From NCBI RefSeq assembly GCF_016482685.1, contig NZ_JACYHF010000032.1, forward strand, positions 1 to 58,980: a DNA stretch of 58,980 nucleotides. The letters are read 5' to 3'. The position numbers and the translations under genes are program-made. The DNA comes from Streptomyces sp. DSM 110735. Lineage in GTDB: Bacteria; Actinomycetota; Actinomycetes; Streptomycetales; Streptomycetaceae. Below are positions 17,845 to 25,948 of the stretch, one piece after another. The first letter of the stretch is position 1, and each line of letters begins with the position of its first letter. Below the pieces are notes generated by a model. The model did not search any database and was not told the origin of the DNA. It saw nothing but the letters and a program-made list of their open reading frames with translations.

Positions 17845-17855
17845 GCGCCTCGAAG

Positions 17856-20162
17856 CTACTTCGCCGGAGCGGCCGGGACCACCCGCACGTTGACGTTCTT
17901 CATCAGCGGCTGGTCGCTCTGCGTGCTGTAGTCGCCGATGGCGCACAGCACGTTCATCTCCGGCATGTACCCCGCCGCGCAGCCCTGCGGGATGTCGTAG
18001 GGCACCGCCTTGTAGCGGTAGAGGCTGCGGGTGCTGCCGTCCTTGGCGACGCTGGTGATGTCGACCTCGTCGAAGAGCTTCAGACCGCGCTCGCTCATGT
18101 CGTCCTCGTTCATGAAGATGAGCGTGCGCAGGTTCTTGATGCCCCGGTAGCGGTCGTCGTCCGAGTAGATCGTGGTGTTCCACTGGTCGTGGGAGCGCAT
18201 CGTGCCCAGCTTGAGCATCCCGGCCGCGGGCACCACGTCGGGCAGTTCGGCAGCGGAGAACTCCGCCCGCTCGGTCGGGGTGCGGAAGACCAGCTCGCGG
18301 GCGGGCTGCTTGATGCGGAAGCCCAGCGGCAGGCGGACCCGGCGGTTGAAGTCCTCGAAGCCCTCCAGCGCCTTCGCCATGGTGTCGCGGATGCGGTCGT
18401 AGTCCTCGACGTACGACTCCCAGGGGGTGGCACTGTCGGGGAGCGCGGCCCGGGCCATCCCGGCGATGATCGCGGGCTCGGAGAGCAGATGCGGGGAGGC
18501 GGGGCGCTTCATGCCGCGCGAGAGGTGGACCATGCTCATCGCGTCCTCGACCGAGGTCGACTGCTCGCCCGCCGTCTGGCTGTCCTTCTCGGTGCGGCCG
18601 AGGCAGGGCAGGATGAGCGCCTGCCTGCCGTGGACCAGGTGGCTGCGGTTGAGCTTGGTGCTGACCTGCACGGTCAGCTCGCACCGGCGCAGCGCGTCGA
18701 AGGTGTACGGCGTGTCCGGCGCGGCGAGCGCGAAGTTGCCGCCCATGCCCACGAAGACCTTCACGTCACCGGCGTGCATCGCCTCGATGGTGCCCACGGT
18801 GTCGAGACCGTGCTCGCGGGGCGGGTCGATCCCGCAGGCGGTGGCGAGGCGGTCCAGGAACTCCTTGGACGGCCGGTGGTCGATGCCGCAGGTGCGGTTG
18901 CCCTGCACGTTGCTGTGCCCGCGCACCGGGGAGGGACCCGCGCCCTCGCGCCCGAGGTTGCCGCGCAGCAGCAGGACGTTGACGATCTCGCGGACGGTGT
19001 CGACCCCGTGCTCGTGCTGGGTGACGCCGAGGCACCAACTGAAGATGGAGCGGTCGGCGTCGCAGTAGACGCGCGCCGCCTGCTCGACCTGGGCCTGGGT
19101 GAGACCGCTCTGCTCCTCGATCTCCTTCCAGGTCGTCGCCTCGACCAGCGCCCGGTACGCCGCGAAGCCGCTGGTGTGCCGCTCGATGAACTCCCGGTCC
19201 AGCGCCTTGGGGTCGGTCTCCGACTCGGCGATGATCGCCTTCGCCATGCCGCGCAGCAGCGCCATGTCGCCGCCGATCCTCGGCTGGAGGTTGAGCGTGC
19301 TGGTGGGGGTGGACTTGAACAGCGCCATGTCCACGAAGTCGTGCGGGATGATCGTGCGGCGGGCGGCGGCCTCGACGAGCGGGTTGATGTGCACGATCTG
19401 CGCGCCGCGCTTGTACGCCTCGGCCAGCGAGGTGAGCATCCGGGGCGCGTTGGAGGCGGCGTTGACGCCGAGGATGAACAGGGCGTCGGTGACCTCCCAG
19501 TCCTTGAGGTCGGCGGTGCCCTTGCCGGTGCCGAGCGCCGCCTGGAGGGCGCGGCCGGATGCCTCGTGGCACATGTTGGAGCAGTCGGGCAGGTTGTTGG
19601 TGCCCAGCTCACGGGCCATCAACTGGTAGAGGAAGGTTGCCTCGTTGCCCAGGCGCCCGGAGGTGTAGTACGCCGCCTGGTTCGGGTTGTCGAGCCCGCG
19701 CAGGGTGCTGCCGACGAGGTCGAACGCCTCCTGCCAGGAGACGGGGACGTAGGTGTCGGTGTCCGCGTCGTAGCGCATCGGGTGCGTCAGGCGGCCCTGG
19801 TCCTCCAGGGCGGCGTCGCTCCACGTGGCCAGCTCGGAGACGGTGTGCGCGGCGAAGAATTCGGGGTCCACGCGCTTGCGGGTCATCTCCCACGTGACGT
19901 GCTTGATGCCGTTCTCGCAGATGTCGAGCTTGAGACCCTTGAGGTCGTCGGGCCAGGCGCAGCCGGGGCAGTCGAAACCCTTGTCCTCGTGGTTCATCTT
20001 GCGTATGGCCCGCGGGCCGTCCACGAACTCGCCCTCGCGTATCACGAAGCGGGACACGCTCTTGGCGGCGCCCCAGCCTGCCGCGGGGTGGTGGTAGGGG
20101 TGGAACTCCGGAGAGCGCGTCTCTTCGGCGCTTGCGGACCGTCCCGACGTGTCTTGGGTCAT
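17856..20162 (-). CDS. FdhF/YdeP-family molybdopterin oxidoreductase, copy 2
   Basis: A 768-aa paralog of copy 1 (873-3206), co-linear from FHPYHHPAAGWGAA to the last strand. Key residues are CPGC (65-68) and Cys82 for the Fe-S cluster, Cys198-His199 in NLPDCSNMCHE as the Mo ligand and proton acceptor by analogy with FdhH, and Arg414 in PVRGHSNVQG. The Mo-bisPGD-binding C-terminal domain is complete. ATG 20162 has GGGAG 5 nt upstream. The long nucleotide-level resemblance to copy 1 indicates a duplication after the split from copy 3. It lies downstream of a DyP peroxidase on the same strand but behind a terminator, so it probably has its own promoter (TAGGCT -10 candidate on the minus strand near 20219-20224). 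Substrate and electron acceptor are unknown. Confidence 0.93.
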   Translation of the reverse strand: MTQDTSGRSASAEETRSPEFHPYHHPAAGWGAAKSVSRFVIREGEFVDGPRAIRKMNHEDKGFDCPGCAWPDDLKGLKLDICENGIKHVTWEMTRKRVDPEFFAAHTVSELATWSDAALEDQGRLTHPMRYDADTDTYVPVSWQEAFDLVGSTLRGLDNPNQAAYYTSGRLGNEATFLYQLMARELGTNNLPDCSNMCHEASGRALQAALGTGKGTADLKDWEVTDALFILGVNAASNAPRMLTSLAEAYKRGAQIVHINPLVEAAARRTIIPHDFVDMALFKSTPTSTLNLQPRIGGDMALLRGMAKAIIAESETDPKALDREFIERHTSGFAAYRALVEATTWKEIEEQSGLTQAQVEQAARVYCDADRSIFSWCLGVTQHEHGVDTVREIVNVLLLRGNLGREGAGPSPVRGHSNVQGNRTCGIDHRPSKEFLDRLATACGIDPPREHGLDTVGTIEAMHAGDVKVFVGMGGNFALAAPDTPYTFDALRRCELTVQVSTKLNRSHLVHGRQALILPCLGRTEKDSQTAGEQSTSVEDAMSMVHLSRGMKRPASPHLLSEPAIIAGMARAALPDSATPWESYVEDYDRIRDTMAKALEGFEDFNRRVRLPLGFRIKQPARELVFRTPTERAEFSAAELPDVVPAAGMLKLGTMRSHDQWNTTIYSDDDRYRGIKNLRTLIFMNEDDMSERGLKLFDEVDITSVAKDGSTRSLYRYKAVPYDIPQGCAAGYMPEMNVLCAIGDYSTQSDQPLMKNVNVRVVPAAPAK

Positions 20163-20186
20163 GGCAACTCCCTGTGCTCCGGGTCA

Positions 20187-20212
20187 ACTCGCAGCGCGTG
20201 CAGGTCGCGAGT
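20187..20212 (-). promoter_or_regulatory. ACTCGC-N14-GCGAGT inverted repeat in leader of copy 2
   Basis: Six-base arms at 20187-20192 and 20207-20212 lie between the candidate -10 (20219-20224, TAGGCT on the minus strand) and the start codon at 20162. It is possibly an operator; the arms are short, so chance is possible. Confidence 0.3.
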
Positions 20213-20333
20213 GTGCCCAGCCTAGGACACGGTCACGCGGCGGGACCCGGATCGCCGGGCGCCGTGCGGGAGATGGGCGGACCCGACGGGAAAGCCTTCG
20301 CAAAGAAAGGCTGTTGGGTTCGCCAGGAGCGGT

Positions 20334-20372
20334 CCCGCGCACCGCCGCTCCTCCGACTCGGCGGCGCGCGGG
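20334..20372 (-). terminator. 14-bp hairpin after the DyP peroxidase gene
   Basis: Arms at 20334-20347 and 20359-20372 pair over 14 bp with one A-C mismatch (core CCCGCGC / GCGCGGG). It is 10 bp beyond the peroxidase stop at 20383. Confidence 0.75.
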
Positions 20373-20382
20373 GGTTGTTGTA

Positions 20383-21345
20383 CTACGACGCGGGGGCGGT
20401 CGCGCTCTCGTCCGGCTTCGGCGCGGGCGGCGGGTCCGCCAGGAAGTCCGCCGTGGGCACGTGGAAGAGGGTGCCGGTGACGGCCGTCGAGTAGTTCAGG
20501 ATGCGGTCGGGCAGACCGGGTTCACGCCCGAGGAACATGTTCCGCAGCATGTGCTCGGTGACCTCGGGGGTGCGGGCGTATCCGATGAAGTACGTGCCGT
20601 ACTCGCGGTCGCCGATGCGACCGAACGGCATGTTCTCCCGCACGATCTTCAGCTCGCGGCCGTCCTCGCCGGTGATGGTGTTCACGATGACGTGCGAGTC
20701 CGGCGCCTTCACGTCGTCCGGGAACTCGATGTTCTCCAGCTTGGAGCGGCCGATGGTCGCCTCCTGCTCCTCCAGCGAGGTGCTCTGCCAGGCGTCCATG
20801 TCGTGCAGGTACTTCTGCACGATGACATAGCTGCCGCCGGTGAACTCCGGGTCCTCGTCCCCGATGTGCACCGACTCGGCGGCGAGCCGCCCCTCCGGGT
20901 TCGCGCTGCCGTCGACGAACCCCAGCAGGTCACGGTCGTCGAAGAACTTGAACCCGTGCACCTCGTCCACGATCGTCGCCGCGCCCTTGAGCCGCTCCCC
21001 GAACTGCCGCGCCAGCTCGAACACGACGTCCATCCGGCGCCCGCGCACATGGAAGAGCAGATCGCCGGGGGTGGAGGGCGCGTGGTGCCGCTCCCCCTTC
21101 AACTCCACGAACGGATGCAGCTCGGCCGGGCGCGGCCCGCTGAACAGGCGGTCCCACGCCTCCGACCCGATCCCGACGACACAGCTCAACTCGGCGTCGG
21201 GGTCGCGGTACGCCGTGGACCGCCGCATCGACGCCACGTCACCCAGCAAGTCCCGGACCTTCTCCTCCCCGCCCGGGTCCACGGTGGCCACCAGAAACAC
21301 CGCCGCCCTGGCCGGCGGGACGACTATCGGCTGCGTCTCGATCAC
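20383..21345 (-). CDS. Dyp-type heme peroxidase (YfeX-like, class B)
   Basis: A 320-aa dye-decolourising peroxidase that reduces H2O2 with a heme cofactor. GFVDGSANP (142-150) is the GxxDG motif, with catalytic Asp145. His218 in DSHVIVNT is the expected proximal heme ligand and Arg236 in KIVRENMPFG the distal-side Arg. The GTG at 21345 has AAGGCAGG upstream. In-frame starts further upstream (ATG 21387 and beyond) lack a binding site. There is no Tat or Sec signal, so it is cytoplasmic. The C-terminus is Pro/Asp-rich and shows no encapsulin-targeting peptide; no encapsulin gene is in the window. It is flanked by FUSC upstream and fdhF-like copy 2 downstream, all on the minus strand. Confidence 0.92.
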   Translation of the reverse strand: MIETQPIVVPPARAAVFLVATVDPGGEEKVRDLLGDVASMRRSTAYRDPDAELSCVVGIGSEAWDRLFSGPRPAELHPFVELKGERHHAPSTPGDLLFHVRGRRMDVVFELARQFGERLKGAATIVDEVHGFKFFDDRDLLGFVDGSANPEGRLAAESVHIGDEDPEFTGGSYVIVQKYLHDMDAWQSTSLEEQEATIGRSKLENIEFPDDVKAPDSHVIVNTITGEDGRELKIVRENMPFGRIGDREYGTYFIGYARTPEVTEHMLRNMFLGREPGLPDRILNYSTAVTGTLFHVPTADFLADPPPAPKPDESATAPAS

Positions 21346-21484
21346 GGAAAAACCTGCCTTCTCATCGCTTGCACGCAGCACGAACATAGACGCAGACGGG
21401 GGGTTGGGGACACGTTCGGGGAACTGCGGGGGTCGGGGGCGGGGTTCGGGCGAACCCGAGGTGGGAGCCCGGGGCACCCCCGGG

Positions 21485-23302
21485 TCAGGCGTCCGGGTGT
21501 GACGGGGGTCGGATGTTCTGGCGGGGCTGCCCCTCGCCGCGCAGCATCGCGTGGCTCAGGCGGCCCAGGAGGTCGTAGGCGCGATGCTGGGCGGCGGTGA
21601 CGGTGGCGGGGTCGACTCGGGAGGGGCGCAGTTCGCCGCGCGCCGCCTCTTTCGCCTCGTAGAGCTCCACCGAGGCGGCGGCCAGTTGGACCTGGGCGAA
21701 GCGGCGCTGGCCCGGTGTGCCGGAGAGGGCGCGCTGGGCGCGGTCGGCGGCGTGGACGGAGGCGGCGAGGGCGTCGCGGAGGCGTTCGGCGGCGCGGCCG
21801 TGGACGAGGAGCAGGGCGCAGACCAGACCGACGCTGATGCCGATGACGCTTCCGACGACCCGGTCGTGGAGCAGTCGCTCGGCGGAGACCGGGGAGGACA
21901 GTTCGCTCAGCAGGAGGGCGAGCGGGGTCAGGAAGACGACGCCGAGTCCGTAGTTGCGGGCGACGACGTACTCCAGCAGGAACTCGAAGACGATGATCAG
22001 GCAGATGATGGCCAGCGAGCTGGGGTGCATCACCAGGACGGCGCTGGTGATGAGCAGTCCGACGGCCGTGCCGATGGTGCGCTGCACGGAGCGCTGGACG
22101 GTGCTCCAGACGTTGACGGAGTGCAGCACGGCGGCGGCGGAGATCGCGGCCCAGTAGCTGTGTCCGACGCCGAGGAACAGCGCGAGCCCGCCCGCCACGG
22201 CGGTGCCGACGGCGGTGCGTACGGCGGTCGGCAGCAGGGCGGCGGCACGGCGTCGTCCGGGACCGCCGCGCTTGGTCTGGACCCGGGTGCGCCGGTCGAG
22301 CGGTCGCGGGGCGTCCGTTCGCGGCGGCAGGGGCGGCAGGGTGGCTGCCGCGCCCTCGGCGGGTGTGACGGCGTCCCCGCTGCGGGCGTGGGGCGAGCCG
22401 TCGAGCAGTTCCTCGGGCAGGGGCAGCAGGGTGTGCCAGCGGCGGTCGGCCAGGACGCGCGCCTGTTCGCGCAGCCGCCGGGCGACCTCGGCGTCCTCGG
22501 TGGAGCGCCGGGTGTCGTCGGTGAGCAGCGACCAGACGAAGTCGGCCGAGTACACGGGTCTGGCGGACTGGTCGGGCTCTCCCCCGCCGGACTCGTTCAG
22601 CGCGTGGTAGGCGCGCAGTGCCGCCGCGACGGCCTGGTGCCGCGCCTTGGCGATCTCGGCGGGTCCGGCGGCGTCGAGGGCGCGGGCGAAGGCGTTCAGC
22701 GCGTCCGAGAGGGCCAGGCGCTGCAGCCGCTGGGGCTGGAGCGAGTTCGGCAGGCAGACCAGCCAGGCGACGGCGGCGCCGAGCGCGGCAAGGGCGGTGT
22801 GCGGGAGCACGTCGGCGAGTCCGGGCGTGCCCTCGGCGGTGACCGCGAAGGAGAGCAGGATCAGGACGGCGCCGAGCCCGCGCAGCCCGGCGTAGTCGCA
22901 GCCGAACTTGGCGAGACCGGCGACCGCCGCCATCCCCGCGACGGCGGCGACGCCCTGGAACCAGGGTCCCGAGGGTCCGGCCCAGACGGCGAGGAGCGAG
23001 CCGAGCCCGACGGCGACCGTCATGGTCGCGCCGACCAGCGCGAGCATCCAGAGCCTGCGCCGTCGGCTCATCGGCAGGCTGCGCTCGAAGGTGATCGTGA
23101 ACGCGCCGAGAGCGGGGAAGAAGGCGAGCTGCGGGTGGCCGAGGAGCACCAGCGGCAGGGTCGGCAGCGCCATGGTCAGCGCGGCCCGCAGTGCGAAAGG
23201 AAGCGCTCCGCTCACCTTGGCCATGGCGAAGGAGCCCCGTGGTGACAGAACACGGGCCAGTCCGGCGAACAGAGAAGAGGAGTTGCCGCGATTCTTTCGC
23301 AT
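21485..23302 (-). CDS. FUSC-family membrane transporter, copy 1
   Basis: A 605-aa FUSC/aromatic-acid-exporter-type protein (YccS/AaeB-like). Six hydrophobic segments lie in the N-terminal half (about 30-200), then a long cytoplasmic linker. A second hydrophobic cluster (about 380-520) includes the FUSC core: GVGHSYWAAISAAAVLHSVN, then QRSVQRTIGTAVGLL and VVARNYGLGVVFLTPLALLL. It is clearly paralogous to 36416-38164, which shares LSPRG, FALRAAL and the whole FUSC core. The substrate is unknown; AaeB relatives export aromatic carboxylates. The ATG at 23302 is divergent from the LysR gene, a classic regulator-target layout. Confidence 0.88.
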   Translation of the reverse strand: MRKNRGNSSSLFAGLARVLSPRGSFAMAKVSGALPFALRAALTMALPTLPLVLLGHPQLAFFPALGAFTITFERSLPMSRRRRLWMLALVGATMTVAVGLGSLLAVWAGPSGPWFQGVAAVAGMAAVAGLAKFGCDYAGLRGLGAVLILLSFAVTAEGTPGLADVLPHTALAALGAAVAWLVCLPNSLQPQRLQRLALSDALNAFARALDAAGPAEIAKARHQAVAAALRAYHALNESGGGEPDQSARPVYSADFVWSLLTDDTRRSTEDAEVARRLREQARVLADRRWHTLLPLPEELLDGSPHARSGDAVTPAEGAAATLPPLPPRTDAPRPLDRRTRVQTKRGGPGRRRAAALLPTAVRTAVGTAVAGGLALFLGVGHSYWAAISAAAVLHSVNVWSTVQRSVQRTIGTAVGLLITSAVLVMHPSSLAIICLIIVFEFLLEYVVARNYGLGVVFLTPLALLLSELSSPVSAERLLHDRVVGSVIGISVGLVCALLLVHGRAAERLRDALAASVHAADRAQRALSGTPGQRRFAQVQLAAASVELYEAKEAARGELRPSRVDPATVTAAQHRAYDLLGRLSHAMLRGEGQPRQNIRPPSHPDA

Positions 23303-23327
23303 CTCTCAATAACTCTAGCAAATCGGT

Positions 23328-23384
23328 GATCCGGCGGATCGCGCCGGTTCGATACGGCCACTGAATTTCCGGAAGTCCGGGAAA
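23328..23384. promoter_or_regulatory. dyad elements between FUSC copy 1 and LysR gene
   Basis: A perfect palindrome GATCCGGCGGATC (23328-23340) is followed by an imperfect dyad TTTCCGG-AAGT-CCGGGAAA (23366-23384). Both lie in the 261-bp divergent gap, close to the FUSC start. They are candidates for LysR binding. The T-N11-A rule was not tested systematically. Confidence 0.4.
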
Positions 23385-23563
23385 CCGCTCCCGGTCCGGC
23401 AATGTGTGAATTCCCCTACATCCCGCAGGGCCCGCGTGAGGGTCCGTCGGCCCTGGTCACACGCCCCGGGAGCGGCCCGCGCCCGGTCCGGACGGGTGTC
23501 CGGCGCGACCGGCGCCGCGAGCGCCGATTGGCATTTCGCGGAGCATTCCGGTACACCCATTGC

Positions 23564-24487
23564 GTGCTGTTTCGCCAACTCGAGTACCTCGTGTCCCTCT
23601 CGCGGGAGCACCATTTCGCCCGTGCCGCCCAAGCCTGCTCCGTCTCCCAGCCCGCCCTGTCCGAGGCGATCCGCAAGCTGGAGGACGAACTTGACGTGCC
23701 GCTGGTCAGGCGCGGACGCAAGTACGAGGGCCTGACGCCGGAGGGCGAGCGCATCGTCGTATGGGCGCAGCGCATCCTCGCCGACCGCGACGCGCTGCGC
23801 GACGAGGTCGGCGCCCTGCGCAGCGGTCTGAGCGGCCGGATGCGGATCGGCTCGGTGCCGACCGCGTCCGCCGCCGTGTCGCTGCTGACGGGTCCTTTCT
23901 GCACCGCGCATCCCCTGGTGACGGTGGAAGTGATAGCGGATCTGCAGTCGGAGGACATTCTCCGCCAGCTCCAGCATTTCGAGATCGACGCCGGAATCAC
24001 TTATCTTCCGGAGGAACTCTCGAGCCATTTCCACGCCTTTCCGCTCTACGAGGAGCGTTACGTCCTGCTGCTCACGGCAGCCGACGGTCTGGCCCATCAG
24101 GCGACGGCGACGTGGGCCGAGGCGGCACGGCTTCCGCTGTGCCTGCTGAACGAGTCGATGCAGGGCCGCCAGATCCTGGACGGCGTCTTCGCCATGGCCG
24201 GTGCCACTCCCTCGCCGCGCATCGAGACCGACTCGGTGGCCGCGCTCTTCTCCCATGTGCGCACGGGCCGCTGGGCCAGCGTGGTGCCGCACGCCTGGCT
24301 CCATGTGTTCGGCGTGCCGCACGGGATGCGCGCGGTGCCGCTGGTGGAGCCGGACTGGAAGGTGCCGGTCGGTCTGGTGACGACCGCCCAGACGCCGGGG
24401 TCGGTGATGGCGCGGGCTCTGATGGAGATCGCCCGGAGCACCGACGTGGCCGCCGACCTGGAGCGGCTGCCCGGCACCGCGGTCTGA
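23564..24487 (+). CDS. LysR-family transcriptional regulator
   Basis: A 307-aa LTTR. The winged HTH lies at the N-terminus (LFRQLEYLVSLSREHHFARA, then CSVSQPALSEAIRKLEDEL). The ligand-binding domain runs from about 88 to 300, starting RMRIGSVPTASAAVSLL. GTG 23564 is chosen because the HTH begins directly after it; the frame is open further upstream but non-homologous. It is divergent from FUSC copy 1 and converges on fdhD. LysR proteins in this position commonly control the divergent gene, so FUSC copy 1 is the first candidate target. Control of fdhD/fdhF-like genes is possible but not shown. Confidence 0.9.
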   Translation: MLFRQLEYLVSLSREHHFARAAQACSVSQPALSEAIRKLEDELDVPLVRRGRKYEGLTPEGERIVVWAQRILADRDALRDEVGALRSGLSGRMRIGSVPTASAAVSLLTGPFCTAHPLVTVEVIADLQSEDILRQLQHFEIDAGITYLPEELSSHFHAFPLYEERYVLLLTAADGLAHQATATWAEAARLPLCLLNESMQGRQILDGVFAMAGATPSPRIETDSVAALFSHVRTGRWASVVPHAWLHVFGVPHGMRAVPLVEPDWKVPVGLVTTAQTPGSVMARALMEIARSTDVAADLERLPGTAV

Positions 24488-24494
24488 TCCGCCG

Positions 24495-24520
24495 GTACGG
24501 CGCCCGTGCGGGCGCCGTAC
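24495..24520. terminator. perfect 11-bp hairpin between LysR gene and fdhD
   Basis: GTACGGCGCCC-GTGC-GGGCGCCGTAC, 8 bp after the LysR stop and 31 bp beyond the fdhD stop. It is bidirectional for convergent genes. Confidence 0.85.
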
Positions 24521-24550
24521 ACGGCAACGTCCAACCCGAAGGGGCTGCGG

Positions 24551-25387
24551 TCAGGCGACGGGCTGGGGCTCCAGGCGCTCGGCGCCGGTGTACACGTTCA
24601 TCGAGTCGCCGCGCAGGAAGCCGACCAGGGTCAGCCCGCTCTCGGCGGCGAGGTCCGCGGCGAGCGAGGACGGCGCGGAGACGGCGGCGAGCATCGGGAT
24701 GCCGGCCATGACGGCCTTCTGCACCAGCTCGAACGAGGCGCGCCCGCTGACCATCAGCACACAGCCGCGCAGCGGGAGCATCCCGGAGCGCAGGGCGTGT
24801 CCGACGACCTTGTCGACGGCGTTGTGGCGGCCGACGTCCTCGCGCAGGCACAGCAGCTCGCCGTCGGAGGAGAAGAGCCCGGCCGCGTGGAGTCCGCCGG
24901 TGCTGTCGAACACCTTCTGTGCGGCGCGCAGCTTCTCGGGCAGGGTCGCCAGCATCTCGGGGCTCATGCGCAGCTCGTCGTCGGCGACGGACCAGGCGGC
25001 GACCGTGCGGACCGCGTCCAGGCTGGCCTTGCCGCACAGTCCGCAGGAGGACGTGGTGTAGAAGTTCCGCTCCAGGGAGGCGTCGGGCGCCTCGACTCCG
25101 GGACCGAGGACGATGTCGACCACGTTGTAGGTGTTGCTGCCGTCGTCGGTGGCGCCCAGACAGTAGCGGATGCCCGCGACGTCGGTCTCCTTGTGCGCGA
25201 CACCCTCGCTGACCAGGAATCCGGCGGCGAGGTCGAAGTCGTCGCCGGGGGTGCGCATGGTCACGGTGAGCGGGCGTCCGCCGACGCGGATCTCCATCGG
25301 CTCCTCGGCGGCGAGGGTGTCCGGGCGGTGCGTGGACGCGCCGTCGCGGATGCGGAGCACTCGACGCCGCACGGTCACTCGTCCCAT
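24551..25387 (-). CDS. fdhD: formate dehydrogenase accessory sulfurtransferase FdhD
   Basis: A 278-aa FdhD. It transfers sulfur from a cysteine desulfurase to the Mo-bisPGD cofactor of FdhF-type enzymes, a step those enzymes need for activity. The essential Cys pair is in SSCGLCGK (Cys115 and Cys118). EDVGRHNAVDKVVG and the C-terminal SGLTLVGFLRGDSMNVYTG are characteristic. ATG 25387 follows AGGAGAGG. This single fdhD stands next to copy 3 and could serve all three FdhF/YdeP proteins of the window. A 561-bp gap separates it from the copy-3 stop codon, so it has its own promoter. Confidence 0.97.
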   Translation of the reverse strand: MGRVTVRRRVLRIRDGASTHRPDTLAAEEPMEIRVGGRPLTVTMRTPGDDFDLAAGFLVSEGVAHKETDVAGIRYCLGATDDGSNTYNVVDIVLGPGVEAPDASLERNFYTTSSCGLCGKASLDAVRTVAAWSVADDELRMSPEMLATLPEKLRAAQKVFDSTGGLHAAGLFSSDGELLCLREDVGRHNAVDKVVGHALRSGMLPLRGCVLMVSGRASFELVQKAVMAGIPMLAAVSAPSSLAADLAAESGLTLVGFLRGDSMNVYTGAERLEPQPVA

Positions 25388-25858
25388 GGTCTTGTTCCTC
25401 TCCTAGGCCCGGCGGCGGGGGTGCCGCGCCGGTGAGCTGGTTCGCTGGGCGGCCGGGGCGGGCCGCCGGTGGGGAGGGACGCGCCGGGCGACGGGGTCCG
25501 TGCGTCCCCGGTGGTCAGGGGGCGGTTCCTGCGGTGACGGCAGACAGCGGAGCTCTGAGAAATCCACTGTAGGTGACACCGTGGTACGGGGGGACGGCCG
25601 ACGGCGCGAGCCGTGGCGCGACGGGTGGGTGGTCGGGGTGCGCGTGTGCCCCGCGTGGAGCGTGGGGCACGGCTCAGCGGGGCGGGCGGGGGCGGGGACG
25701 TACGGGTCCGGCGGGGCGTCCTGCCGGGCGGCCGGAGCCGGGGCGGCGGGGGTGCGGTCGGCGGAGCCGGGGGCGGGAGGTGTCAGGGCTCAAGGGAGTG
25801 ACTCGTCGTCAGGCGGGTTTCCCCGCAGGACGTGCGTGGTGCGGGGATGTCCGACGGA
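25388..25858. other. fdhD upstream region, no gene recognised
   Basis: About 470 bp, G-rich on the plus strand, with open frames in several phases but none with a believable product or start. It must hold the fdhD promoter. I see no strong dyad comparable to those near 28500-28770. Confidence 0.5.
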
Positions 25859-25892
25859 CGGCCCGGCCCGCCGGGGCTGCGGGGCCGGGCCG
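25859..25892 (-). terminator. second hairpin of a tandem terminator
   Basis: CGGCCCGGCCC (25859-25869) pairs with GGGCCGGGCCG (25882-25892). It is downstream of the hairpin at 25904-25933 in the direction of fdhF-like copy 3 transcription. Confidence 0.6.
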
Positions 25893-25903
25893 TCCGTGGC
25901 ACT

Positions 25904-25933
25904 CCTTCCCCGCCGGACCGTCGGCGGGGAAGG
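25904..25933 (-). terminator. perfect 12-bp hairpin after fdhF-like copy 3
   Basis: CCTTCCCCGCCG pairs with CGGCGGGGAAGG around a 6-nt loop, 15 bp beyond the stop at 25949. Confidence 0.85.
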
Positions 25934-25948
25934 GTCGCGCGCGTCGGC

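Noticed and set aside
20383..21345. DyP peroxidase as encapsulin cargo
   Set aside because: No encapsulin gene is present and the C-terminus (Pro/Asp/Ala-rich) lacks a typical cargo-loading peptide.
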